Assembly: GCF_013415885.1 (NCBI RefSeq)
Contig: NZ_CP058910.1
Span: forward strand, 2,480,001 to 2,544,000
Direction of reading: 5' to 3'
Length of the DNA stretch: 64,000 bases
Origin: Halosimplex rubrum
Lineage (GTDB): Archaea > Halobacteriota > Halobacteria > Halobacteriales > Haloarculaceae
Shown: piece after piece, positions 51,003-60,224 of the stretch
Numbering within the stretch: the stretch's first letter is position 1
Layout of the letters: each line of letters starts with the position of its first letter
Program-made: the position numbers and the translations under genes
Notes under the pieces: model-generated
What the model was told of the DNA's origin: nothing
Databases searched by the model: none
What the model saw: the letters and a program-made list of their open reading frames with translations, nothing else

Positions 51003-52019
51003 CTAGCTCGCACCGCCGTCGGACGCGTCGTCGGCGTCGTCCGCGACCGTAGATCCACCACCGTAGGCGTGCTCGATGGAGCGGAACACCGACAGCGCGA
51101 CCTTCTCGCGACTTACCGCGTCGCGCTGACCGTAGCGGACCTCCTCGAACAACCTGGTGAGTTCGGCCACGTCGTCCTCGCCCATGCCGGCGGCGACGGC
51201 GGCGTCGGCGAACTCGCCGGGGGTCGCGCTGTCGGGGTTGGGCACGTCGAGCATGCTCGTCATCTCCCACCACGCGCGGTAGACCTCGTTGTCCACGTCG
51301 GCGTTGTGCTCTTCGAGCCGATCGGCCGCGCGACCGGCCGCCGCCGCCAGGTCCCGCGGGGTGAACTGGTCGGCGTCGTCGGCCTCGGCGTCGCGCTCCT
51401 CGATCTCGGAGATGGTGTCGCCGCCCGACGCGCGGTACAGCGCCGCCGCGGTGCCGACGAGGACGACGCCGAAGACGCCCAGCACCGCCTCCGCGGGGAG
51501 GTTCGTGACGAGCGGGTCGTTGCCGCCCCCCGGGAAGGTGTCACCGGTGATGTTCCCCGGCCCGACCCCCCGTCCGCCGACGGTCGGGCAGTCCGTCGAG
51601 AGGAAGTACGACAGCAACACGGGCGGCGCGAGCGCGTACACCCCGAGCAGCGAGGCGCCGAAGGTGTAGCGGCGCTTGATCAGGCCGACCGCCGCCGCGA
51701 ACACGCCGAAGTAGGCGAGCCCGCCCCACCACGTCGTGAGCGGCTGGACGCACCGGCTCAGATCTCTTTGTTCACCCGGCGGTCCGGGCGTCCCGACCGG
51801 CGTCCCCTCCTCGGGTGGCCCCTGGGTCGGGTCCGACGGCTCGGACGGGTCCGGCTGGGTATCGGGCTCCCCGATCCCGTTGTCGCCGCCAGGATCGACC
51901 GGAGCCGCGCCGGTGTCGACCACCGACGCCACGGTCGCCGCCCCGACGGCGATCGCCGCCATCGCCACCACACCGACCACAACCACCCGCACCGACTTCC
52001 TGTCGAAGTAGTCGTCCAT
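51003..52019 (-). CDS. DUF4129-domain membrane protein
   Basis: Protein of 338 aa. N-terminal TM helix (VRVVVVGVVAMAAIAVGAAT), a Pro/Asp/Gly spacer, two or three more helices (YFGVFAAAVGLIKR; SLLGVYALAPPVLLSYFL; AVLGVFGVVLVGTAAALY), then a cytoplasmic DUF4129 region (DNEVYRAWWEMTSMLDVPNP, then SATPGEFADAAVAAGMGEDD and VAELTRLFEEVRYG). In other haloarchaea DUF4129 proteins sit in a MoxR/DUF58/transglutaminase cluster; here those partners are absent, so it is an isolated copy. A TATA-like ATTTACAATAG lies about 25-30 bp upstream. Confidence 0.8.
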   Translation of the reverse strand: MDDYFDRKSVRVVVVGVVAMAAIAVGAATVASVVDTGAAPVDPGGDNGIGEPDTQPDPSEPSDPTQGPPEEGTPVGTPGPPGEQRDLSRCVQPLTTWWGGLAYFGVFAAAVGLIKRRYTFGASLLGVYALAPPVLLSYFLSTDCPTVGGRGVGPGNITGDTFPGGGNDPLVTNLPAEAVLGVFGVVLVGTAAALYRASGGDTISEIEERDAEADDADQFTPRDLAAAAGRAADRLEEHNADVDNEVYRAWWEMTSMLDVPNPDSATPGEFADAAVAAGMGEDDVAELTRLFEEVRYGQRDAVSREKVALSVFRSIEHAYGGGSTVADDADDASDGGAS

Positions 52020-52134
52020 GGGTGTGCCAATGGCTACCTATTGTAAATGTTTTTCGTACATATACACTGCCTAACACGACAGTCAGGGCGGCGCTACGCC
52101 GTGGATTCGCCGGACTCGGATCGGCGACGGGAGG

Positions 52135-52872
52135 CTACGCGGACGACTCGACGCGCTCGACGGTCATCGTCTCGGCCCAGTAGTCGCCCACGGCGTAGCT
52201 CATCCGGTAGGTCTCGCCGTCGTAGCGGACGTAGGTGGTGTCCCCGAGCTCCGTCGGCAGCGAGTCCCACTTCCCCGTCGGGACGCCGTGCGAGCCGTTC
52301 TCGACGGCCCAGCGGACTTCGTCGCGGACCTCGGCGGAGAGGTTCGCGTACGCGGTCACCGAGGCGTTCTCGCCGGGCGAGGCGCGGTCGGCGTAGATGG
52401 CGTAGGAGGCGTACAGTCGGCCGTCCATCGCGATGTCGATCCGGTAGTGCTGCCCGCCCTTCCGGACGAACGCGTGGTCGCGAAACGGGCCGGCCGCCTC
52501 GACGGTGTGAGTCCCTTCGACGTACGGCGAGTCGGGGACGAACGAGATCCGCCCGTCGAGCGCGTCGTCGAACGCCGCCTGCGAGTCCGAGGCCAGGTCC
52601 GAGTAGTCGACCGTGTTCCCCTCGGTCGGTTCGCTCGGCGTCGGCGACACGCTCGGTGGGGCTTCCGTCGGCGTGTCCGTCGTCGGGGTCGAACCAGGCG
52701 TCCCCGTCGTCGGCGAGTCGGTCGGCGCATCGGTGGGTGTGCCGGTCGCGGGCGTGTCGCTCGGATCCGTCGAGTCGCTGGGCGTCGCGCCGTCGCCGGG
52801 ACCGGGCGCGGCGAGACAGCCCCCGAACGCCACGAGAGCGACGAGCGCGGCGAGCAGTCGCGTCCGTTCCAT
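52135..52872 (-). CDS. Lipoprotein with Thr/Pro/Ser linker
   Basis: Protein of 245 aa. Sec signal RTRLLAALVALVAFGGC with lipobox Cys19, then a ~60-residue linker of TPTDAPTDSPTTGTP-type repeats, which is likely O-glycosylated. The mature domain (DLASDSQAAFDDALDGRISF, then YRIDIAMDGRLYASYAIYAD and YVRYDGETYRMSYAVGDYW) is beta-rich with no recognised family. Surface anchored. It lies between the DUF4129 and VOC genes on the same strand but with separate gaps, so co-transcription is uncertain. Confidence 0.7.
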   Translation of the reverse strand: MERTRLLAALVALVAFGGCLAAPGPGDGATPSDSTDPSDTPATGTPTDAPTDSPTTGTPGSTPTTDTPTEAPPSVSPTPSEPTEGNTVDYSDLASDSQAAFDDALDGRISFVPDSPYVEGTHTVEAAGPFRDHAFVRKGGQHYRIDIAMDGRLYASYAIYADRASPGENASVTAYANLSAEVRDEVRWAVENGSHGVPTGKWDSLPTELGDTTYVRYDGETYRMSYAVGDYWAETMTVERVESSA

Positions 52873-52960
52873 ACCCGGAACGCCGTCCCAGACGGGAAAG
52901 GGTCTTGTCGTGGGTCAAACGGGTCTTTGACGGGGCGGCGGAGCGACCTCGGGCGCCCCC

Positions 52961-53419
52961 TCACTCGGGGGCCATCCCCTTCTCGGCGAGTTCCGCGCGG
53001 GCCGACTCGGTCTTGTCCAGGTCCAGATCCATCCCGTCGAGGACGGCCTCGGCCTTCGTGAACTGTACCGCGTCGTACTGCACGACCTGGATCCGGTTAC
53101 CCCACGGGTCGCGGAAGTCGAGGCCGGCCGTGGCGATCCGTTCGACCCCCTCGGCTTCGAGGCGCCGTTCGACGAGGTCGGCGTCGTCGACGACGAGCCC
53201 GAAGTGCCGGTGGTCGTCGGTCGTCCGCCGGGCGTCCGCGTCTTCGGTGAGCGCGAGGAACTGGTCGCCCATGTCGAGGAACACCGCCGAGTCGGTCCGG
53301 CCGCGGACCTCGAAGTCGAACACCGAACCGTAGAACTCGCGGGCTTTCTCGGCGTCACCGACCGACAGGGCGACGTGGTTGATCCCCACCATCCGGGCGC
53401 GGTCGCTATCGTCCGTCAT
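52961..53419 (-). CDS. VOC-family (glyoxalase/bleomycin-resistance-like) protein
   Basis: Protein of 152 aa. The VOC repeat begins MVGINHVALSVGDAEKAREF YG (metal-ligand His at about residue 15), DHRHFGLVVDDADLVERRLE supplies a second His, and WGNRIQVVQYDA the third position, although the final Glu ligand appears as Gln-Val. The C-terminal ~35 residues (VLDGMDLDLDKTESARAELA) are an extra helical tail. Could be a metal-dependent isomerase or dioxygenase, or a binding protein; substrate unknown. Confidence 0.82.
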   Translation of the reverse strand: MTDDSDRARMVGINHVALSVGDAEKAREFYGSVFDFEVRGRTDSAVFLDMGDQFLALTEDADARRTTDDHRHFGLVVDDADLVERRLEAEGVERIATAGLDFRDPWGNRIQVVQYDAVQFTKAEAVLDGMDLDLDKTESARAELAEKGMAPE

Positions 53420-53556
53420 GTTCCGGGTCTTGGGCCGCCCGCCCAATCAACCCAGGGGCCCGGACGGTGTTCGGATCGTCGTGCAACCCCTCTTCCGACC
53501 GAGGAGTCCCGCGACGTCCGTGGCCCGCGAGGACCACTCCGCTCGAAAAGTGGCTT

Positions 53557-54237
53557 CTAGTAGATCAGGTCGTCGTCGTTCTCGACCATGTAGAGGGTGC
53601 GGGCGGCGATGTTGACGGCGTGGTCGCCGACGCGTTCGAGGTCGCGGACGGTGAGTAGCAGGCGCGACACGTCGGCCATGAGCTGCTCGATCTCCTCCTC
53701 GCCGGTCTCGTCGTCGACCTCGCGCTCGATGAGGTCGCGGACGATGGTGCCGGAGGCGGCCTCGCAGCGCTCGTCGATGGTGTCGTCCTGCTCGGAGATG
53801 GCGACACAGGCGTCGGGGTCCTCCTCGTCGTAGGCGTCCATCGCGGCCTCGACCATCTCGATGACGAGCGTCCCGATCTCCTGGATGTCCACGTCGGGGT
53901 ACAGGTCGCGCTCGGCTTCGAGGGTGTAGTCGCCGAAGTTCGTCGCGAGGTCGGCGATGCGTTCGAGGTCGGTGATGATCTTGAACGAGGCGGCGATGAA
54001 TCGGAGATCGGAGGCGACGGGCTGCTGGAGCGCCAGCAGGTCGATGCAGTCCTGTTCGAGTTCGAGATACAGCTGGTTGACCTCGTCGTCGCCCTCGATG
54101 ACCTCCCAGGCGATGTCCTCGTCTTTGGTCTCCAGGGCGTCCAGGCCCATCCGGAGGCGTTCGAGGACGACCTCGCTCATGTAGAGGACGTCCTCCCGCA
54201 GGGCTTCGAGCTTCTCCTGATATCCTTCGCGTGGCAT
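53557..54237 (-). CDS. phoU: Phosphate signalling/uptake regulator PhoU
   Basis: Protein of 226 aa, two three-helix PhoU repeats. MPREGYQEKLEALREDVLYM starts the first bundle; DLRFIAASFKIITDLERIAD and TVRDLERVGDHAVNIAARTL are the two metal-binding E/DxxD-type PhoU signatures. It negatively controls Pst transport and phosphate signalling. A TATA-like AACTTACATTG about 25 bp upstream implies a leaderless transcript and ATG 54237. It is separate from the pst operon, which lies upstream beyond the HAD gene. Confidence 0.92.
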   Translation of the reverse strand: MPREGYQEKLEALREDVLYMSEVVLERLRMGLDALETKDEDIAWEVIEGDDEVNQLYLELEQDCIDLLALQQPVASDLRFIAASFKIITDLERIADLATNFGDYTLEAERDLYPDVDIQEIGTLVIEMVEAAMDAYDEEDPDACVAISEQDDTIDERCEAASGTIVRDLIEREVDDETGEEEIEQLMADVSRLLLTVRDLERVGDHAVNIAARTLYMVENDDDLIY

Positions 54238-54331
54238 ACCGCATAGGACCACCGGGCGAGCAATGTAAGTTGTGTCATCCGCGCGAATTGCCGGCCCGCC
54301 GGCGGAATCCGGCGGTGCCACCGCGGCTCCG

Positions 54332-54991
54332 TCAGTCGGCGAGGGTCTCGGCCAGCCCGGTCAGCGTCTCGACCTCGTAGGTGGGCTCGCGGTCGAGGAC
54401 GGTGCCGGCCCGGTGGCTCCGGCGGAGGAAGGCGCTGTCGACGCCAGCGCGGTGGGCGACCGCCACGTCCTTCGGCGAGTCGCCGACGTAGAGCGCCTCT
54501 CGGGTGCCCAGCTCGTCGAGCGCGGCGTCGAGGTAGTGCGTCTCGGGCTTGCGGCGGCGGGCGCCGTCGAGCGTGGGGTCGCGGCCGACGACGTGTTCGA
54601 AGTGGTCGCCCAGGTCGTAGTGGTCGACGACGAACCGGACGGTCTCGTGTTGGTTGTTGCTGACGACGGCCTTCCGATGGGGGAGGTCGGCCAGCGCGGT
54701 CACGTCGTCGTACAGCGGCTTGGCGCCCGACTCGACGGCGTCGCACTGGTGGGCCACCGCGTGTTCCTCGCGGCTGGCCCAGTACTCGGCCAGCGGGAGG
54801 TCGAGGTCGTCCTCGATCCGCGCCAGCTCGTCGAGGTTCTCGTGGGTCGCGTGCTCGACGAACGCCTCGGGCGGGTCGGCGACGCCGTGATCGTCGAACG
54901 CCGCGCGGGCGGCCCTGCGCAGGAGGTCCATCTCTGTGAGCTCGACGAGGACGCCGTCGTGGTCGAAGACGACCGCTTCGTACGTCGTCAC
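54332..54991 (-). CDS. HAD-superfamily hydrolase (phosphatase-like)
   Basis: Protein of 219 aa. Motif I VVFDHDGVL with Asp10 and Asp12; motif II KAVVSNNQHE; motif III Lys in RRRKPETHYL; motif IV ALYVGDSPKDVAVA. A helical cap (about residues 20-90) places it in subfamily I like phosphoglycolate phosphatases. It lies between phoU and pstB on the same strand, so a phosphate-scavenging role on small phosphomonoesters is plausible by context only. Confidence 0.88.
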   Translation of the reverse strand: MTTYEAVVFDHDGVLVELTEMDLLRRAARAAFDDHGVADPPEAFVEHATHENLDELARIEDDLDLPLAEYWASREEHAVAHQCDAVESGAKPLYDDVTALADLPHRKAVVSNNQHETVRFVVDHYDLGDHFEHVVGRDPTLDGARRRKPETHYLDAALDELGTREALYVGDSPKDVAVAHRAGVDSAFLRRSHRAGTVLDREPTYEVETLTGLAETLAD

Positions 54992-55043
54992 TGTGCGAGA
55001 GGTTCGTGGGGCGAGGGTCCTATCAGTACCGGTCGGCGAAAAA

Positions 55044-55081
55044 CGAGGTCGGCTACCCGAAAGCGAGGTCGGCTATCCGAA
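55044..55081. repeat. 18-bp direct duplication at the 3' end of pstB
   Basis: CGAGGTCGGCTACCCGAA (55044-55061) and CGAGGTCGGCTATCCGAA (55064-55081) differ by one base and are offset 20 bp. The second copy covers the last codons and stop of pstB. Read on the minus strand, the pair ends in a TTTTT tract (55040-55043 region), so it may form part of the terminator. Confidence 0.7.
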
Positions 55082-56002
55082 CTTCCCGGTGATGTAGTCC
55101 TCGACCCGCTGGCTCTCGGGGTTCTCGAAGATCTTGTCGGTGTCGTCGTACTCGACGAGTTCGCCGCCGGTGAGGAAGACGGCCGTCTGGTCGGAGATGC
55201 GCGCCGCCTGCTGCATGCTGTGGGTGACGACGACGACCGTGTAGTCGTCCGCGAGTTCCTCGATGAGGTCCTCGATCTTCGAGGTGGCGACCGGGTCGAG
55301 CGCCGACGCCGGCTCGTCCATGAGGATCACGTCGGGGCCGACGGCGAGACAGCGGGCGATACACAGCCGCTGTTGCTGGCCGCCCGACAGGCCGAGGGCG
55401 TTGTCGTCGAGGCGGTCCTCGACCTCGTCCCACAGCGCCGCCTGCCGGAGCGACTGCTCGACGAGGTCGCGCTCCTCGTCGGTGTCGTCGCGGCCGAGCA
55501 GGCGGGCGACCAGTCCGGTGGCCAGATCGCCGTGCTTGCGCGGGCCGTAGGAGATGTTGTCGCGGATGGACTTCGGGAACGGATTGGGCGCCTGGAACAC
55601 CATGCCGACGCGCTTGCGCAGTTCCACGAGGTCGACGCCGTCCTGGTAGATCTCCTCGCCGTCGAGTTCGACGGAGCCGTCGATGCGCGCGGCCTTGATA
55701 CGGTCGTTCATCCGATTCAGGCAGCGGAGGAACGTCGACTTGCCGCAGCCGGAGGGGCCGATGAGCGCGGTGACGCTCTCCTCGGGGATGTCCATCGAGA
55801 CGCCCTGCAGCGCGTGGTCGTCGCCGTAGTACACGTCGAGGTCTTCGACGGCGAGTTTCGCGTCGCCCTCGAAGGAGTAGTCGCGCCACTCTTCCCGAAC
55901 GCGCTCGTCGGTCTCGCCGGCCGTGGTCTCGCTCTCGGCGGCCGCGTCGGTTCCGGGTGTCGGTTCGTCGGTGTCGGTCTGGGTGAAGTCCGTTTCGCTC
56001 AT
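55073..56002 (-). CDS. pstB: Phosphate ABC transporter ATP-binding protein PstB
   Basis: Protein of 309 aa. Walker [10 protein letters not shown]; PstB-type [20 protein letters not shown]; signature LSGGQQQR; Walker [15 protein letters not shown]-loop [11 protein letters not shown]. The first ~45 residues are an acidic Thr/Glu extension beyond the usual PstB start. Overlaps the pstA stop by ATGA. Energises phosphate import through PstA-PstC. Confidence 0.95.
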   Translation of the reverse strand: MSETDFTQTDTDEPTPGTDAAAESETTAGETDERVREEWRDYSFEGDAKLAVEDLDVYYGDDHALQGVSMDIPEESVTALIGPSGCGKSTFLRCLNRMNDRIKAARIDGSVELDGEEIYQDGVDLVELRKRVGMVFQAPNPFPKSIRDNISYGPRKHGDLATGLVARLLGRDDTDEERDLVEQSLRQAALWDEVEDRLDDNALGLSGGQQQRLCIARCLAVGPDVILMDEPASALDPVATSKIEDLIEELADDYTVVVVTHSMQQAARISDQTAVFLTGGELVEYDDTDKIFENPESQRVEDYITGKFG

Positions 56003-57639
56003 TGGTCGAGTTTCCTCCTGAAGTAGATCCGCGAGCCGATACCGACCGCGTAGAAGCTCATGACGACGAGCAACAGCACCAGCGCCGTGCCCCACGCGAA
56101 GTCGAGGTTCTCCCCGAGCCCGGCGCCGATGACCGCGAACAGCTGGTAGGGCAGCGCGCTCGACGCCTGCACGAGGTTCAGGTCGGGCACCGCGACGAAC
56201 GGGAACGCCGAGGTGAACCGGAAGCCGCCCTCGATGACGCCGGCGACCTCCGAGGGGAACGGGGAGCTGGTCGTGACGAGCAGGATGGGCGCGGTCTCGC
56301 CGGCGATGCGGCCGATGCCGAGGATGACGCCGGTGATGACGCCCGGCAGCGACGCCGGGAGGACGACGCTCTTGATGGTCTCCCACTTGGAGACGCCCAG
56401 CGCGGCGCTGGCGTCGCGGTACTCGTCGGGGACGCTCTTGAGCGACTCCCGGCTGGTGATGACGACCAGCGGCAGCAGCATGAACCCGAGGACGAGCTGC
56501 CCGGCGAGGATCGAGTTGGTGTTGCCGAGTCGCGGGACGAAAAACGCCAGGCCGAACAGGCCGTAGACGATGCTCGGCGTGGACCAGAGACTGTTCGTCG
56601 AGACTTCGACCAGCGCCGTGAACCGGCCCTGTTCGGCGTACTCGGTGAGGAAGACGGCCGCGCCGACGCCCAGCGGCACCGCGAGTGCGACCGCGCCGAC
56701 GACCAGCCAGACGGTCCCGACGATGGCCGGGAGCACCCCGTCGATGCCGCCGCCGAGCGAGCTGTACCCCTCCATGACGAACGGCCAGTAGAACCAGACG
56801 ATCGGTCCCTCGACGACCACCCACGAGTCCAGCAGGGGCGGATTGAACCACGTCCAGGGTCCCCAGAAGAGGCCGTACTCGACCCCCTCGGTCATCGGGC
56901 CGAACCCGCGAACGGCGATGAACCCGACGATGGAGCCGAGCAGGGCGATCATCGCCGCGGCGTTCGTGGTCACGAGGACGTACGCGCCGGTCTGTCGCCC
57001 CTGCGGGCCGAAGCCGCCGTAGACGCGAGCGGCCGTCCACGCGCCGACGAGGCCGGCGAACAGGGCGACGACCGGGACGCCGACCGCGCCGGTCACGACG
57101 ATCGAGAAGCCCGTCGGGTCCCAGGACCAGCCGGGACCGACGAGGCCCGTCACGACGACGAGGCCGGCGAGGAGCACGAACAGCCCGGCCGAGAGCGTGA
57201 CGCCGATGTCCTCCCGGGCGAACAGGGCGACGCCGGCGCCGAGGCCGCCGGCGGCCAGCGCGACGACCGGCCAGACCGTCGAGAGCCCGAGCGTCTGGGC
57301 GCCGACGAGGCCGCCGACGCCGAACCACAGGAGGCCGAGGAACGCGGCGGAGGCGACCCCGCCCGTGTGGCCGGGCTCGGTCTCGAAGACCCCGCCGTAG
57401 GAGGCCGCGCCGAGGGCGACGACGCCGACACCCACGAGGGTCAGCGACCCGCCGATCGCGGTGGCGACGGTGACGCCGCCGAGGGTCGCGTCGACGGGAA
57501 CGTACTGGAAGAGCGCGAGCAGGCCCGCGACGAAGGCGGCGAACGACAGCGCGGACAGGCCGCCCCCGACCAGTTCGCGGGCCGAGGAGTCCCCCGCGAC
57601 CAGCGCGTCGGCGGTATCGCTCGGAGTCCCGAGGCTCAT
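55999..57639 (-). CDS. pstA: Phosphate ABC transporter permease PstA with extra N-terminal membrane domain
   Basis: Protein of 546 aa, about 250 longer than bacterial PstA. Residues ~25-300 form seven or so additional hydrophobic helices with no transporter motif; the permease proper begins near 301 ([20 protein letters not shown]) and carries the EAA loop [20 protein letters not shown]. The extra domain could regulate or anchor the complex. Coupled by ATGA overlaps to pstC upstream and pstB downstream. Confidence 0.92.
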   Translation of the reverse strand: MSLGTPSDTADALVAGDSSARELVGGGLSALSFAAFVAGLLALFQYVPVDATLGGVTVATAIGGSLTLVGVGVVALGAASYGGVFETEPGHTGGVASAAFLGLLWFGVGGLVGAQTLGLSTVWPVVALAAGGLGAGVALFAREDIGVTLSAGLFVLLAGLVVVTGLVGPGWSWDPTGFSIVVTGAVGVPVVALFAGLVGAWTAARVYGGFGPQGRQTGAYVLVTTNAAAMIALLGSIVGFIAVRGFGPMTEGVEYGLFWGPWTWFNPPLLDSWVVVEGPIVWFYWPFVMEGYSSLGGGIDGVLPAIVGTVWLVVGAVALAVPLGVGAAVFLTEYAEQGRFTALVEVSTNSLWSTPSIVYGLFGLAFFVPRLGNTNSILAGQLVLGFMLLPLVVITSRESLKSVPDEYRDASAALGVSKWETIKSVVLPASLPGVITGVILGIGRIAGETAPILLVTTSSPFPSEVAGVIEGGFRFTSAFPFVAVPDLNLVQASSALPYQLFAVIGAGLGENLDFAWGTALVLLLVVMSFYAVGIGSRIYFRRKLDQ

Positions 57640-58679
57640 GCGTCACCTCCCAGGGTCCGACGCATCCGGCGCTCGATGAGCTGCGATCCGATGGAAAAGC
57701 CCATGACGGTGACGAACAGGACGACGCCGGCGGCGAACAGCGCGGAGAACTGGAGGCCGCTGGCGGCGCCGTACTGGCTGGCGATGAGGCTCGTCAGCGT
57801 GATCGTGTTGCCGAACACGTCCATGAGCGGGTCCGGCAGGTTCGTGACGTTCCCGAGGATGACCGTCGCGGCCATGGTCTCCCCGACGGCGCGGCCGACG
57901 CCGAGCAGGACGGCCGCGGAGATGCCGGAGAAGGCGGCCGGGAGCGTCACGCTGGTCGTCGTCTGCCAGTCCGTCGCGCCCAGCGCCTGCGCGCCGTCGC
58001 GCATCGGGTCGGGGACGCTCGCGATGGCGTCCTCGGCGACGGAGACGACCGTCGGCAGGGCCATCACCCCGATGACGAGCCCGGTGACGAAGAGGCTCCC
58101 GAACGTCGGCAGGGAAAGCTCCTGTTGCATGAACTCGTTGATGAGCGTGAAGCCGATGAACCCGTAGACGATCGAGGGGATGCCCGCCAGCATCTCGACG
58201 GCGGGTTTGACGATCTCGCGCGCCCACGAGGGGGCGATCTCGCTGATGAAGACGGCGCCGGCGACGCCCAGCGGCGCCGCGACGAGCGTCGCGATGACCG
58301 TCGTCACCAGCGTCCCCCACATCATCGGGACGAGCGAGTAGACGTTCGACCCGGTCGACCAGAACGGGTCCGAGCCGACGAGCAGGTACAGGCCCATCTC
58401 TCGGATCACCGGGAGCGCGTTGATGACCAGATAGACGGTGATAAATCCGAGGATCAGCACCGTCGAGGTGGTCGTCAGAAAGAGGAGAAAGCGGGCGGTA
58501 CTCCCCTCGGCGACGAGGTAGCTCACGACGACGAAGGCGGCGAAGACGACCGCGATGGGCCCCGTCAGCGCGGGCGCGACCAGAAACGAGAGGATCGCGG
58601 CCGCGACGAGGGCGGTCCCGACACCGCCGATCACGCTCGTCTCGGTGTCCAGGCCGCCGAGTCGCGTCGCGACGCTCAT
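57636..58679 (-). CDS. pstC: Phosphate ABC transporter permease PstC
   Basis: Protein of 347 aa. Several N-terminal helices, the external PstC-type loop [20 protein letters not shown], then the EAA loop [20 protein letters not shown] and [20 protein letters not shown]. It forms the membrane channel with PstA. ATGA overlaps with pstS and pstA. The first ~60 residues include two extra hydrophobic helices relative to short PstC proteins. Confidence 0.94.
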   Translation of the reverse strand: MSVATRLGGLDTETSVIGGVGTALVAAAILSFLVAPALTGPIAVVFAAFVVVSYLVAEGSTARFLLFLTTTSTVLILGFITVYLVINALPVIREMGLYLLVGSDPFWSTGSNVYSLVPMMWGTLVTTVIATLVAAPLGVAGAVFISEIAPSWAREIVKPAVEMLAGIPSIVYGFIGFTLINEFMQQELSLPTFGSLFVTGLVIGVMALPTVVSVAEDAIASVPDPMRDGAQALGATDWQTTTSVTLPAAFSGISAAVLLGVGRAVGETMAATVILGNVTNLPDPLMDVFGNTITLTSLIASQYGAASGLQFSALFAAGVVLFVTVMGFSIGSQLIERRMRRTLGGDA

Positions 58680-59761
58680 GCTTCGGGCTCCGGCAGCTTC
58701 TCGAACTCCGCCTGCTGGCGCTCTGCCGTGAGCTTCGAGTACCCCTCGACCTCGACGAAGTTCTGTTGTCCGAAGTCGCTGAGGATCATCCGGAGGAACG
58801 CGGCCTCCTTCTCCGAGGTCCCCTCCCAGGTGTAACAGTGGAGGTCGCGGGCGAGCGGGTAGGAGGGGTCGGAGAGGTTCTCGCCCGGCGTGTACGTGGT
58901 CCCGTCGAACTCCAGCTCGATGGCGGGCACCGAGTCGTCGGTGAACGCCAGCGCCATGTACGCGATGGCGTTGTTGGAGTTCGAGACGGTGGTCTTGACC
59001 TGCTGGTTCTGTCCCTTCCGCGCGTCGACACCGCCCATCGAGGCGTTGGGGTCGCCGAGCATGTTCGTCCGGAACGCGGTGTCGGTACCCGACCCCTCGG
59101 CCCGGCCGACGGCCTGGATCTCTTTCTCGGGGCCGTCGTAGTTCGGAATCTCCGACCACCGGGTGATCTCGCCGGTGTAGATCCCGCGGACCTGCTCGGC
59201 CGTGAGTTTCGTCACGCCCGCGTCGTAGACTTCCGTGCTCACGACGATGGGCTGGGCGTCGACGGCGATGACGTGTTCCGTGAAGCTCGACAGTTCCTCC
59301 TCGGAGGCGTCGGGGAACTCGGCGCTGGCCGAGGCGCTCGCGTTCCCGATGTCGATCTGCCCGTCGCGGAGCTTCTCCAGGCCGGTCCCGGAGTGGCTGA
59401 GACCGACGTTCACCTCGAAGGGCGGCGTCACGTCGCCGTCGGTCTCGAAGCCGTACTTGCTGCCCCAGTAGTCGGCCAGCCGCAGGTCGGTCTCGATGTC
59501 GTACTGTCCGGGGCCCCAGTACTCGCGGTCGGTCGGCGGGTAGTTCGACGCCCAGTACGACGCCGCCCGTTGCACCATCGGGAACAGCGTCGACGAGCCG
59601 CCCGCCTTGAGCAGTTCGAGCCCCGAACTCCCGCCGCCCTCGGCCCCACCCGCGGCCTGTCCCGGCGGTGTAGGACTCGTACTGATACAGCCACCCAGCG
59701 ACGCGGCGACGCCCGCCGCGCCCGCCAGCACTTCACGGCGGGTCACAGGTCTATCCCGCAT
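58676..59761 (-). CDS. pstS: Phosphate-binding lipoprotein PstS
   Basis: Protein of 361 aa. Tat signal TRREVLAGAAGVAASLGGC with lipobox Cys25, Gly/Ser linker, then the periplasmic-binding fold. Phosphate-contact segments: GSSTLFPMVQRAASYW, GLSHSGTGLEKLRDGQIDIG and GRAEGSGTDTAFR. It is the first gene of pstSCAB and captures phosphate at the membrane surface. ATG 59761 is leaderless relative to the TATA box at 59785-59792. Confidence 0.93.
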   Translation of the reverse strand: MRDRPVTRREVLAGAAGVAASLGGCISTSPTPPGQAAGGAEGGGSSGLELLKAGGSSTLFPMVQRAASYWASNYPPTDREYWGPGQYDIETDLRLADYWGSKYGFETDGDVTPPFEVNVGLSHSGTGLEKLRDGQIDIGNASASASAEFPDASEEELSSFTEHVIAVDAQPIVVSTEVYDAGVTKLTAEQVRGIYTGEITRWSEIPNYDGPEKEIQAVGRAEGSGTDTAFRTNMLGDPNASMGGVDARKGQNQQVKTTVSNSNNAIAYMALAFTDDSVPAIELEFDGTTYTPGENLSDPSYPLARDLHCYTWEGTSEKEAAFLRMILSDFGQQNFVEVEGYSKLTAERQQAEFEKLPEPEA

Positions 59762-60224
59762 TACCTGATCAGTGCCCCCAGATTAACTAAATACGCTACT
59801 ATTACGACTATATAGATATACATACGCATGCGTACCGATCCGAGTCGAGCTGGCGCCGGTAGGGCGAGCGTATCCCGGACGAGGGCGCCGAACGCTACCG
59901 TTCGGCATCCCCTACGTCGGCGGTCGCGCGAAAACGGGTCGCGTCCTCGTTGGCGCCGGCACCTGGGAGGACTCGGACGGACGCGTCACGACCCGGGGAC
60001 CGGCGCCCTTCCGACGACCTCGACCGAGCGGCCGGATACGTCCGCCATACCGGCCACTGATGGATATATAGCCGACCGTAGGAACGCGCGCGTATCAGAG
60101 TTCGTCGTGGATATTCGCCGGAGGCGAGCCGATTCGGGCCGATACGTTCCGCAATATACTGGTATGTAGCTGTAAATATATAGAAAGGGATTGATTTATT
60201 GGTCAGTGCGGACGACCCCTCCCT
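59762..60224. promoter_or_regulatory. Divergent pst / AbrB-PhoU control region
   Basis: 463 bp, no credible gene: the 113-codon frame at 59828-60169 is Arg-rich and is taken as spurious. Both ends are AT-rich. pst side: TATA TTTAGTT (59785-59792), an ACTATATAGATATAC run and the palindrome TACGCATGCGTA. phoU side: GTAAATATATAG near 60173-60182 then TTTATT (60195-60200), 27 bp before ATG 60225. Also ATGGATATATAG near 60059-60070. Several TATA-like runs suggest extra start sites or an AT-rich regulator-binding stretch for phosphate control. Confidence 0.55.
59823..59834. promoter_or_regulatory. TACGCATGCGTA palindrome upstream of pstS
   Basis: Perfect 12-bp palindrome about 35 bp upstream of the pstS TATA box and beside the ATAGATATAC run. 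A candidate binding site for the phosphate regulator; no second copy was noticed. Confidence 0.4.

Noticed and set aside
50482..51273. Long Arg-rich frames on both strands between the DUF7537-like and DUF4129 genes
   Set aside because: No start signal, no domain, and they overlap clear genes at both ends; the region looks like spacer with hairpins.
59828..60169. 113-aa Arg-rich frame between pstS and AbrB-PhoU
   Set aside because: Basic, low complexity, no domain, and it covers the palindrome and AT-rich promoter elements; composition is typical of a chance GC-rich frame.
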